DNA of 64,000 nucleotides, taken from positions 122,539-186,538 of the forward strand of contig NZ_FZOR01000011.1 of assembly GCF_900188445.1 (NCBI RefSeq), in the 5' to 3' direction. This DNA is from Actinomadura meyerae. Its GTDB lineage: Bacteria > Actinomycetota > Actinomycetes > Streptosporangiales > Streptosporangiaceae. The notes beneath the pieces are model-generated. The model did not search any database, had not been told where the DNA came from, and saw only the letters and a program-made list of their open reading frames with translations. The translations under genes and the position numbers were made by a program. Positions 42,881-53,463 of this stretch are shown here, in pieces (the first letter of the stretch is position 1; each line of letters begins with the position of its first letter).

Positions 42881-43330
42881 ATGAGTGGTCGTCCTGTGGC
42901 GTCTTCGGAGGTTCGGGTCATTCGGTACCGGCCGGAACCGGCCACCCGGAAGGCACCCGCGCCGCCCGGTCCGGGGCTGCGCGTCGTGCGGCCGGGCGAC
43001 GGGGTCGAGGCCGAAGTCCGGGCGGTCGCCGACACCGCCGTGCGGCTCGTCGTGGAAGTGCTGGCCGGGGCACGGCCGGCGCACCAGCTGTCGCTCGTCG
43101 CCGTCCCCGCGGTCTGCCGGGCGTTCGCACCACCCCCGGGCGCGGGGGCGCGCGGTAGACGGGTCGTCCCGCCGAAGGTGCTGTCCACCAGGATGCAGCG
43201 GCCCTCCCCGGCCGTGGCGGAGGCCACCGCGGTCGTGGTCGTGGCCGGGCGCGTCCACGCGCTGGCGCTGCGGCTGGAGCTGGCGCGGGGCCGCTGGCGC
43301 TGCACCGCCCTGGAGACGACCGCCCCCTGA
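42881..43330 (+). CDS. Rv3235-family (DUF6459-type) protein
   Basis: A 149-residue basic protein: a poorly conserved Pro/Arg-rich N-terminus (1-40), then a compact domain with VVRPGDGVEAEVRAVADTAVRLVVEVLAGARPAHQL in pieces and the terminal VHALALRLELARGRWRCTALE. This matches the actinobacterial family typified by Rv3235, always close to secA1. Function is unknown; no catalytic motif or membrane segment is seen. ATG 42881 follows GGGAGG. It is convergent with secA, with a shared terminator between them. Confidence 0.82.
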   Translation: MSGRPVASSEVRVIRYRPEPATRKAPAPPGPGLRVVRPGDGVEAEVRAVADTAVRLVVEVLAGARPAHQLSLVAVPAVCRAFAPPPGAGARGRRVVPPKVLSTRMQRPSPAVAEATAVVVVAGRVHALALRLELARGRWRCTALETTAP

Positions 43331-43335
43331 CATGC

Positions 43336-43371
43336 CGAAACGGCCTCCCGGACGCCCGGGAGGCCGTTTCG
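43336..43371. terminator. Bidirectional terminator between Rv3235-family gene and secA
   Basis: A perfect 16-bp stem (43336-43351 with 43356-43371, CGAAACGGCCTCCCGG and complement) and a four-base loop lie in the 57-base convergent gap. The AAA/TTT at the stem base serves both directions. Confidence 0.85.
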
Positions 43372-43387
43372 CTCGTTCTTCGCGGTG

Positions 43388-46267
<2,880 letters not shown>

Positions 46268-46325
46268 TCTCGAAGGCTCCTTGCAGATCGTGGTACACCG
46301 CTCAGGGCGGCACGCACACCACACG

Positions 46326-46340
46326 TACGATGCCATCGTA
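46326..46340. promoter_or_regulatory. TACGATG-C-CATCGTA palindrome upstream of secA
   Basis: A perfect 15-bp inverted repeat 59 bases before the secA start, in the divergent secA/small-membrane-protein region. On the minus strand the TACGAT of one arm would make a good -10 hexamer, so a protein bound here would cover the secA promoter. The regulator is unknown. Confidence 0.45.
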
Positions 46341-46451
46341 GGCGAGACCCAGAATGGTCTAGGTCACTCCGCAGCGCAATCCACACCGCGTTCCGTTTGA
46401 CTTTTCGGGTCCCGGAGAGGATCACTCACACCTCACGGGAGGGAGGCCCCA

Positions 46452-46784
46452 ATGTCCTCAGAGGGTTCGCACGCCGGCCGGCCGAGTTCCTGGCTGGCCG
46501 TCGGCGTCATCTTCGCCGGCTTCGTCGTGGGCGGCGTGGCGCTCTGCCTCGGCCCGTCCTGGATCATGTTCTGGGTCGGCGTCGGCATCGTGGTCGCCGG
46601 GTTCCTCGTCAGCTGGATGGTCCATCTCTTCAGCGACGTCGTCGTGGACGCGCCCCGCGTGATCCCCGAGATCGTCGACTACTCGCTGTTCGGCTCCCGC
46701 TCGGCCAAGCGCCGCGGCGGCGAGCAGGGCGAGGTCATCGAGGCCCCGGTCGCGACCGACACCGAGCAGACCCCCCACGGCTGA
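46452..46784 (+). CDS. Small two-helix membrane protein, HGxxPAAW-like
   Basis: A 110-residue protein beginning MSSEGSHAGRPSSWLAVGVIF. SHAGRPSSW resembles the HGxxPAAW motif that defines a small actinobacterial membrane family. Two transmembrane helices follow (about 14-33 and 38-58), then a cytoplasmic tail with VIPEIVDYSLFGSRSAKRRGGEQG. Function is unknown. ATG 46452 follows GGAGG by about six bases. Divergent from secA. Confidence 0.72.
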   Translation: MSSEGSHAGRPSSWLAVGVIFAGFVVGGVALCLGPSWIMFWVGVGIVVAGFLVSWMVHLFSDVVVDAPRVIPEIVDYSLFGSRSAKRRGGEQGEVIEAPVATDTEQTPHG

Positions 46785-47044
46785 CCGCCCCGTCACGAGG
46801 CCGGCCCATCGCGGCCGGCCTCACGCACGTCCGGCCTCAACAGGACTTCACGCCCCGTCCGGACTTCTCGCCCGGCCGAGCGGCGACCGCGTTCCGGCGG
46901 CGTGGTTGCTCACACTCCATCAACGCCCCGCCCCGCCGAGCCGATTCCCGGTCCGCCGCGACGTCTTCGCAGGTGGCAGCTCATATCTAGGGCGGGCGGC
47001 GCCCAACGGGTTCGGCGGCTCGACCGGTCGTGGCGCCCGAGCCC

Positions 47045-47080
47045 GGCGTGGTGCCTCAGGCTGGCGTGATGCCTCAGGCC
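47045..47080. repeat. Two 18-bp direct repeats at the end of the glycosylase gene
   Basis: GGCGTG-G/A-TGCCTCAGGC-T/C occurs twice in tandem (47045-47062 and 47063-47080) and a partial third copy starts at 47081. The stop codon of the glycosylase gene lies inside the second copy, so slippage here would extend or shorten the C-terminus. The rest of the 290-base gap up to 46784 shows no gene. Confidence 0.6.
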
Positions 47081-48390
47081 GGCGTGGCGGCGTCCAGGGC
47101 GGCCTTGACGAGGGCGGGCGGGAGGGCGGTGCGCTCCACGCGCACGTCGTCGCAGCCGACCCAGGCCGCCGCGCGCCAGAGGGCGGTGGCGAGGGCCGCC
47201 GCCGAGGTCTCGGTGCGCGCGGCGGTCCGGGTGGCCCACGGTTCCAGGGACGCCTGGCGGGCGATGAGGGTGCGTCCCTCGCGGGCCGGGTCAACCCGTC
47301 CGATGAGGCGCCCGCCGGCGAGCAGCGGCATCGCGAAGTAGCCGTGGACGCGCTTGTCCTTCGGGACGTACGCCTCCAGCCGGTGGTCGAACCCGAAGAC
47401 CCGGGACGCGCGGGCGCGGTCCCAGACGAGGGAGTCGAACGGCGAGAGCAGGGTCGTGGCGTGCCTGCCCCTGGGCGGGGCCGCGAGCGCGCCGGGGTCG
47501 GCCCAGGCGCGCTGGGACCATCCCTCGACCCGGGCGGGGACGAGCCCGGTCGCCTCGATCACGCGGTCCACCTGGTCCTGCTTGATCCGGTAGTAGTCGG
47601 CGAGGTCGCCGCGGGTGGCCACGCCGAGGGCGCGCCCGGCGCGGGCGACCAGCTCGGTCAGGCAGGCGTCGTCGTCCGGGTCGCGGTCGAGGAGCCCGGA
47701 CGGGACGGCGCGCTCGGCCAGGTCGTAGACGCGGCGCCAGCCGACCCGCTCGACGCAGACGACCTCGCCGATGTCCAGCAGCCACTCGATGCCGATCTTG
47801 TGGTCGCTCCAGTCCCACCATTCGGCGCTCGCCTTGGCGCCGCCGAGCTCCTTGGTGGTGAGCGGGCCGTCCGCCTTGAGGCGGGCGCGGATCTCGTCGC
47901 AGACGCCCTCGGGGACCTTGTGCCAGCGCCATCCGCGCCGCAGGTACGCGCGCCGCCGGAACGCGAACAGCGGCCAGTCGGCCATCGGTATCACGGACGC
48001 GGCGTGCGCCCAGTACTCGAACGCCGGATACCCGCCGCGCGGCGCCCGCCGACCCGTGGCCGCACCGTCCCCGCCGCGCGTGTTCGCGCCGCGTCCGTTC
48101 GAGCGAGCGCTGCCGCCGCCCCAGTAGGCGGCCTCGATGGCGGCGCGGCTCACCGCGCCCAGGCGGGCGTAGGGCACCAGCTCGTGGGAGCGCGCCAGGA
48201 CCGAGATCGTGTCGAGCTGGACGGCGCCGAGCCGCTCCAGCATCGCCGGGACCCCGCCCTTCGGGCGCGCGCCGAGGAAGCCCTGCGCGCGCAACTGGAG
48301 CCGCCGCGCCTCGTCCGCCGCGAGCTCGACCTCGCCGGCCCCGGTCCCGCCCGCTGTGTCCATCACGCCGTCCATCACGCCGTCCACCAC
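47074..48390 (-). CDS. YcaQ/AlkZ-like winged-helix DNA glycosylase (HTH_42)
   Basis: A 438-residue protein of the AlkZ/YcaQ superfamily. The catalytic loop reads AVQLDTISVLARSHELV, i.e. a QxD motif (Gln58, Asp60) as in the YcaQ interstrand-crosslink and N-alkyl-base glycosylase branch (AlkZ itself has QxQ). Further family segments are FEYWAHAASVIPM, WLLDIGEVVCVERVGWRRVYDL, SPFDSLVWDRARASRVFGFDHRLEAYVPKDKR and GYFAMPLL, from three winged helices. A Gly/Arg-rich insert (about 92-118) interrupts the first domain. The N-terminus is a 12-base repeat (VDGVMDGVMD), so the exact start is uncertain. Confidence 0.85.
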   Translation of the reverse strand: MVDGVMDGVMDTAGGTGAGEVELAADEARRLQLRAQGFLGARPKGGVPAMLERLGAVQLDTISVLARSHELVPYARLGAVSRAAIEAAYWGGGSARSNGRGANTRGGDGAATGRRAPRGGYPAFEYWAHAASVIPMADWPLFAFRRRAYLRRGWRWHKVPEGVCDEIRARLKADGPLTTKELGGAKASAEWWDWSDHKIGIEWLLDIGEVVCVERVGWRRVYDLAERAVPSGLLDRDPDDDACLTELVARAGRALGVATRGDLADYYRIKQDQVDRVIEATGLVPARVEGWSQRAWADPGALAAPPRGRHATTLLSPFDSLVWDRARASRVFGFDHRLEAYVPKDKRVHGYFAMPLLAGGRLIGRVDPAREGRTLIARQASLEPWATRTAARTETSAAALATALWRAAAWVGCDDVRVERTALPPALVKAALDAATPA

Positions 48391-48470
48391 GCCCGCGATG
48401 CTACGTCACAACACCGACAAAACCGTATTGCCGGTCTCGCGACCACCGCGCCGATCCCGGGCCGGGACGG

Positions 48471-49229
48471 TCAGGTGATCTCCAGGAGCTTCTCGCGGAC
48501 GGCGTAGACGACCGCCTCCATCCGGGAGTGGAGCTGGAGTTTCTCCAGGATGTTGCGGACGTGGTTCTTCACGGTGTTCTCGGAGATGAACAGCTCGCGG
48601 GCGATCTCCCGGTTGCCGAGGCCGCGCGCGACGAGGCGCAGGACCTCCATCTCGCGGTCGGTGAGGCGCGGCGCGGGGACCTGCTGCGTCCGCTCCTCGC
48701 TGCGCTTGGCCAGCGCGGCGAACTCGGTGATGAGCTTGGACGCCATCGACGGGCTGATCAGCGACTGGCCGCCGTGCACCGCGCGGACGGCCTGCGGGAC
48801 CTCGTCGATGGAGATCTCCTTGAGCAGGTAGCCGCTGGCCCCGGCCTTGATCGCCTCGAAGAGGTCCTCTTCCTCGTCGCTGATGGTCAGCATGACGATC
48901 TTGGCGCTGGGCGCGGCGTCCTTGATGGCGGTGCACGCCTCGATGCCGCTGCGGCGCGGCATCCGGATGTCCATCAGCACGATGTCGGGCAGCAGGTCGC
49001 CGGCCATCTCGACGGCCTCGTGCCCGTCCCCGCCCTCGCCGATGACCTCGATGTCGTCCTCGCCCTGCAGGACCATCTCCAGGCCCCGGCGGAACAGCGC
49101 ATGGTCGTCGACGATGAGCACGCGGATGGGGTCGGCCGCTCCGGCCGGAGGCGCGGCGTCGCGGCCGGCGGGGGCGCCGGCCTGACGCGGTACCGCCGCG
49201 GCGTCGCGAGTCTCGGGCTTCTCGCTCAC
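48471..49229 (-). CDS. NarL/FixJ-type response regulator, orphan
   Basis: A 252-residue regulator. After an Ala/Pro-rich leader of about 33 residues comes a receiver domain (35-155) with the acidic pocket VDDH, phospho-accepting Asp87 ([11 protein letters not shown]), Thr in [10 protein letters not shown] and Lys in [10 protein letters not shown] LuxR HTH follows (about 185-250; [36 protein letters not shown] in pieces). Position 117 onwards reads ISDEEED, unusually acidic after the conserved Thr. No histidine kinase is adjacent. It lies downstream of hpf, as in Streptomyces. Start GTG 49229. Role unknown, possibly stress or development. Confidence 0.92.
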   Translation of the reverse strand: MSEKPETRDAAAVPRQAGAPAGRDAAPPAGAADPIRVLIVDDHALFRRGLEMVLQGEDDIEVIGEGGDGHEAVEMAGDLLPDIVLMDIRMPRRSGIEACTAIKDAAPSAKIVMLTISDEEEDLFEAIKAGASGYLLKEISIDEVPQAVRAVHGGQSLISPSMASKLITEFAALAKRSEERTQQVPAPRLTDREMEVLRLVARGLGNREIARELFISENTVKNHVRNILEKLQLHSRMEAVVYAVREKLLEIT

Positions 49230-49500
49230 CAGAGTCGCGGCGTGGAGGAGACGCCGCTTCCCCCCTTCACTATTCAGCGATCTGGAACTACCGGAGGGTC
49301 GTGGTCCATCGGGTCGTCCTCGGGAACCTACGGGGTCCGGGGACCGACCCGGGGGATTTCGGACCGGGGTGTCTCCCGGTCAACCGCCGCGCGCCCCGGG
49401 AGGTTCCCGGGACGCGCCGATCGGCTGCTGCGCCTTTTTCAGATCATGGCATGGTTCCGGTGGTGACGTGGCGCGTCCGCCGCATCACCGGTGCGGAGGG

Positions 49501-50151
49501 TCATTCCTCGACGAGCCTGATGACTCCGTAGTCCCAACCTCTTCTCCGGTATACGACCGAGGGGTGCCCGGTGGCCTTGTCGCGGTAAAGGAAGAAGTCG
49601 TGGCCGACGAGCTCCATCTCGAACAGCGCCTGCTCGATGCCCATCGGCTCGGCCTTGTGGAACTTCTCGCGGACGACGAGGGGCCCGTCGCCGTCCATCG
49701 GGATCGGCACGACGCCCTCGTCGCGGGACGCGCTCTCGACCTCGACCGGCGGCGGGGCGGTCTCCACGGGTTCCGGGGCGGGCTCCGGCAGGGCCTCCGG
49801 GAGCGTTTCCATCGTCGCGAGCTTCGCGCGGCCCTTGCCGTTCTTGCCGTGGCCCTTGCGCCGCTCGGCGTCGCGGCGCAGCCGCGACTCCAGCTTGTCG
49901 AGCGCGAGGTCGAGGGCGCCGTAGCGCTCGTCGGCGGCCGCCTCGGCCCGGATCACCGGGCCGCGCGAGCGGATCGTCAGCTCCACCCGTTCCCGCTGGT
50001 CGGCCAGCCGTGGGTTACGTTCCTCCGACACCTCCACATCCACGCGGATGACCTTCTGATCGAGCCGTTCGATCTTGGCCAGCTTGTTCTCGACATGCCG
50101 ACGGAACCTGTCATTGATGTCGGTGTGCCGGCCCCTCACGGTGATGTTCAC
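49501..50151 (-). CDS. hpf: Ribosome hibernation promoting factor, long form
   Basis: A 216-residue long HPF. The N-terminal ribosome-binding domain (1-105) contains NITVRGRHTDINDRFRRHVENKLAKIERL and AAADERYGALDLALDKLESRLRR. After a Pro/Glu linker (about 115-150) comes the C-terminal dimerisation domain, VVREKFHKAEPMGIEQALFEMELVGHDFFLYRDKATGHPSVVYRR in pieces. It dimerises 70S ribosomes into 100S particles in stationary phase. GTG 50151 follows a G-run. A 680-base upstream region suggests complex promoter control. Confidence 0.95.
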   Translation of the reverse strand: MNITVRGRHTDINDRFRRHVENKLAKIERLDQKVIRVDVEVSEERNPRLADQRERVELTIRSRGPVIRAEAAADERYGALDLALDKLESRLRRDAERRKGHGKNGKGRAKLATMETLPEALPEPAPEPVETAPPPVEVESASRDEGVVPIPMDGDGPLVVREKFHKAEPMGIEQALFEMELVGHDFFLYRDKATGHPSVVYRRRGWDYGVIRLVEE

Positions 50152-50831
50152 GCGGGACCCCCCTTCTCCCGGTTGTGCTCTTCGGCCTGCCCGGGGCCCT
50201 GCCGGACCCGGACGGGCACCACAGGACGGTGGGTCGCACCCGCCCGGCCGACCTGGTCTTCGTCCCCACATCCGCCTGCTGAGGGGCTCGCGGCGCTCTC
50301 GCCACTACTGCCCTTCTCCCGGTTCGGGGGATGTCGGATCCCCCGATGGGGCAGGACTTACCTCTAAGGCGCACCGTGATCGGTCGACGAGAAGTCGCCT
50401 TACGTGGGCCGTTTCGCCTGCGCCTGGCATCGGCTAGCCGGACCGTCTGCCGTGCTCCTGACGAGCACTGCGATCCAGCGCAACCACGGACCCGGGCGGG
50501 TGCCATGTCAGAGACGCTAACCCCTTACGCGACGAATGTCAGGGGGGTGGGCGGAGGAAATACTCACGGACCGTCATCGGCGGCTGCCGCAGCGGGTACC
50601 CCCGGCCTGGCCCCACCCGCCGCGAAGCCCGGCGGGCGCGGCGATCCGGCCACCGGCGGCGGCCCAGGTCAGACACCACTGACCTCCCGGTGAGTTTGGG
50701 AAAACTTCACTCCCCTCCTGATGAGATATGACCCGAGGCACCCCGCATACCCCCTGATTCCAGGACAAGTCAGACTCCCCTGGCTACGCACCGTCACTCA
50801 CTGCCGTCCGTCAACCGAAAAGTGAAGAAAG
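50152..50831. other. Long intergenic region upstream of hpf and downstream of comF
   Basis: 680 bases with no supported gene; reading frames here are low-complexity shadows. One clean hairpin AGGTCAG-ACACCA-CTGACCT lies at 50666-50685, next to an imperfect repeat GTGAGTTTGGGAAAACTTCAC at 50691-50711. The 50690-50830 part is clearly more AT-rich than its surroundings, as expected of promoters. It may hold stress promoters for hpf, a long leader or a small RNA, but nothing diagnostic was recognised. Confidence 0.5.
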
Positions 50832-51539
50832 TCACCATTCATCCGGTCCCGGTCGCCGGCGGCGGTGACGCGGGGTAGCGGCGATGGTGGCCGCGCCGAC
50901 GACCTCGGCCCCCGCCGCGCGCAGGGCGCGGGCCGCCTCCGCGAGGGACGAGCCGGTCGTGACCACGTCGTCCACCAGCACCACCCGGCATCCGGCGACG
51001 CACGCCCGCGCCTCCACGGCCCCGCGCAGGTTCGCGGCCCGCTGCCGCGCCGAGAGCCCGGCCTGGTCGGCGACCCGGCCGCGCTGCCGCAGCGCGTCCA
51101 GCATGGGCACCGGCACGCCGTCCGCCCAGAGCCGCCGCACCGCGACCTCGGCCACCCCGCGCAGCGGATCGTGCCCGCGCCGCCGCACCGCCCTCCGCCC
51201 CGAAGGCACCCACACCAGGCGGAGTTCGGCGTCGGGCGGGTGGGAGGGGCGGGGTAGGGCTGCTTGCACGGCCCTCGCCAGAGCCTCGCCTAAGGGGGCG
51301 GCCAGGGCGGTGCGGCCGCGTTCCTTGTAGGCGGCCAGGATCGCGCGCAGGGGGCCTTCGTAGGCTGCGACCGTCCACGGGGGCGGGATACCGGCCACCG
51401 CGGCCCTGACGGGGCGTGCAGGGGCCCGCAAGGGCCTCGCGCAGGTGTCGCACAGCAGCACGGGCTCCCGGCCGCAGCCCGCGCACTGCTCGGGCAGCAG
51501 CAGATCGATCAGATCGCGCAGGAATCTCATGCGGGCCAC
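50832..51539 (-). CDS. ComF-family phosphoribosyltransferase-like protein
   Basis: A 235-residue ComF protein. An N-terminal zinc site (Cys19, Cys22, Cys30, Cys33 in EQCAGCG and LLCDTCA) precedes a PRTase fold with VWVPSGRRAVRRRGHDPL, ARQRAANLRGAV and the PRPP motif VVLVDDVVTTGSSLAEAA. ComF proteins are linked to DNA uptake in naturally competent bacteria; in actinomycetes the role is unproven. The start is GTG 51539 or ATG 51530; SD is weak. It lies 88 bases after lpqB in the conserved mtrAB-lpqB-comF order. Confidence 0.9.
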   Translation of the reverse strand: MARMRFLRDLIDLLLPEQCAGCGREPVLLCDTCARPLRAPARPVRAAVAGIPPPWTVAAYEGPLRAILAAYKERGRTALAAPLGEALARAVQAALPRPSHPPDAELRLVWVPSGRRAVRRRGHDPLRGVAEVAVRRLWADGVPVPMLDALRQRGRVADQAGLSARQRAANLRGAVEARACVAGCRVVLVDDVVTTGSSLAEAARALRAAGAEVVGAATIAATPRHRRRRPGPDEW

Positions 51540-51627
51540 GGTGCCGCCGCGGGCCCGCGGGCGCCCCGCACTCCCGCAACTGTGGATAACCCGGCGGGCC
51601 GGGCCCGTATCGGCCTGGGTCCGCGGA

Positions 51628-53463
51628 TCAGCGGGGGTAGCCGGGGTCCTTGGCCGGGGTCGGGCACAGCCACGGGCTGTAGGAGTTGCTCGGGGCGCTC
51701 TGCCGGCAGATCTGGTCCTTGCCGGACGAGCGGGTGCCGATCAGGATCGGGGCGCCCGGCGCGGCGGCGATGGTGCGGGGCTCGCCCAGGGATCCGACGC
51801 CGAGGGGGACGATCGCGCTGCCGCTGATCGGCATCAGGAACGGCAGGGTCTGCGAGTCGCGCTTGGCGCGGCCCAGGACGGCCAGGGTGTTGTAGTCGCG
51901 CCAGGACAGGTCGACGGCGTCCTGGAGTTCGGAGCTCACCGGGAGGAACGAGCCGACGTCCAGGGAGCCGTCCGGGGCGTGGGCGATCCGGCCCAGCTGC
52001 ACCTGGGGGCGGCCGTCGATGCGGGCGATGACGGCGGCGCGGACGCCGTCGCGGGCCACGTGGAAGGCCGAGACCTGGCGGCCGCCGAGGCCCCAGTGGG
52101 CGGCGCGGACGATCGGCTTGCCGGGGCGCCGCACCCACAGCCAGGACGCGTCCTTCGTGCTCTCCACGACCCACAGGGTGCCGTCGCCGCTCCAGGACGG
52201 CGCCGTGAACCGGGCGCCCCGGTGCGCGGTGAGCAGGACGCGCGGGCTGGGCGCGCCGGTGACCGGCGCGGCGGCCAGCAGCTGGGTGCCGTCGCTGCTG
52301 AGGCCGGCGAGCTCCTGGTAGCCGGGGGACACGGCGGGATGGGTCAGGTACCCGGCGGGGCCGGTCACGACGGGCTGCGCGCGGTCGCCCTCCAGCGTGC
52401 CGATGAAGCCGGACGGGCCGACGACGTAGGCGTTCTGGTGGGCGCCCTCCTGCGAGGCGGCGCCGTCGGGGGAGTTCTCCTGCCAGCCGTTCATGGGCTG
52501 GGTGGCGTCCATGTCGTCGGGGGCGACGGTCTCCCCGTCGATCTGCAGGCGCCACTGCTTGATCTCCGACAGCTGCCGCATCGTCCAGCTGAGCTGGGCG
52601 GACATGCGGTCGACGTCGCCGCCGCGGGCCTCCTTGGTGAGGTCGACGGTGGCGACCTCCTTCTCGATCTGGACGCCGCGGCGCAGCCGGGTGCCCTCCG
52701 GGAAGGCGCTGTCGACGGCGCCGGCGAGCCAGGAGGTGGGCCCGGCGAGCAGGGCCCGGACGAGCTGGGACGGCAGCGCCTGCCGGTTCGCGACCGGGAG
52801 GAAGACCCCGTTGGGCACGAGGGTGTGCCGGTCGGGCGCGAAGAAGAACAGGTTGACGGTGCGCATGGCGCGCTCGACGTCGTCCTTGCTGAGCAGGAGG
52901 CCGGACTTCTCGTCGCCGGGCAGGCCGGTGATGCGCCAGACGCCCTGCGGGGTCCGGGTGAGCTGGAAGACGGCCTCGAACCCCTTCGGGGAGGCCGTGT
53001 ACTGGCCGTCGGCGGTGATGGTGCCGAGCTCCTCGCCGGTGACCCGCACGGTGGCCTGGTTCCCGGACGACTTGATGATGTGCGGGCTGGTGAGGCGGCT
53101 CGCGAGGACGGTCACCGAGGGGCGCAGCCCCGGGTTCCAGGACGTCCGGCCGCCGAGGTACATCTTGGCGACCCGGTGGCCGTCGTCGAAGCTGGCGGAC
53201 GCGGCGAGGAACCCCGAGACGATCTCCGCGGGGCCCCAGTCGGGCCGGGGCTCGACCGGGATGAGCCGGACGTACGGGTCGTCCACCCGCTCGGCGCGCT
53301 CGGCGGGCCTGCCGCTGACGACCTGCCCGCCGCTCGGCACGTTCGCGCAGCCTGCGCCGCCGAGGACGAGCACGGCCAGCGTCAGCAGGCTGGTGATGCG
53401 CCGGTTGGTGAAGCGCCTGCCGGTGAAGCGCCGGGTGGCGACGCGGCCGCCGCACTCGCTCAT
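51628..53463 (-). CDS. lpqB: Lipoprotein LpqB
   Basis: A 611-residue lipoprotein (lipobox LGGAGC, Cys39) with a GerMN-like N-terminal half (VNLFFFAPDRHTLVP, LVRALLAGPTSWL) and a C-terminal beta-propeller-like half (GYQELAGLSSDGTQLLAAA, LWVVESTKDASWLWVR, LGEPRTIAAAPGAPILIGT). LpqB interacts with the external domain of MtrB and modulates MtrA phosphorylation (known in Mycobacterium and Streptomyces). Its ATG overlaps the mtrB stop by four bases (53460-53463), so the two are translationally coupled. Confidence 0.95.
   Translation of the reverse strand: MSECGGRVATRRFTGRRFTNRRITSLLTLAVLVLGGAGCANVPSGGQVVSGRPAERAERVDDPYVRLIPVEPRPDWGPAEIVSGFLAASASFDDGHRVAKMYLGGRTSWNPGLRPSVTVLASRLTSPHIIKSSGNQATVRVTGEELGTITADGQYTASPKGFEAVFQLTRTPQGVWRITGLPGDEKSGLLLSKDDVERAMRTVNLFFFAPDRHTLVPNGVFLPVANRQALPSQLVRALLAGPTSWLAGAVDSAFPEGTRLRRGVQIEKEVATVDLTKEARGGDVDRMSAQLSWTMRQLSEIKQWRLQIDGETVAPDDMDATQPMNGWQENSPDGAASQEGAHQNAYVVGPSGFIGTLEGDRAQPVVTGPAGYLTHPAVSPGYQELAGLSSDGTQLLAAAPVTGAPSPRVLLTAHRGARFTAPSWSGDGTLWVVESTKDASWLWVRRPGKPIVRAAHWGLGGRQVSAFHVARDGVRAAVIARIDGRPQVQLGRIAHAPDGSLDVGSFLPVSSELQDAVDLSWRDYNTLAVLGRAKRDSQTLPFLMPISGSAIVPLGVGSLGEPRTIAAAPGAPILIGTRSSGKDQICRQSAPSNSYSPWLCPTPAKDPGYPR

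Noticed and set aside
48360..48391. Possible CRISPR or satellite from the 12-base repeats at the start of the glycosylase gene
   Set aside because: Only two to three short in-frame coding repeats (VDGVMDGVMD); no spacers or cas genes.
50152..50831. A c-di-AMP or other known riboswitch upstream of hpf
   Set aside because: No conserved core of a known riboswitch class could be recognised by eye, and hpf is not a usual target.
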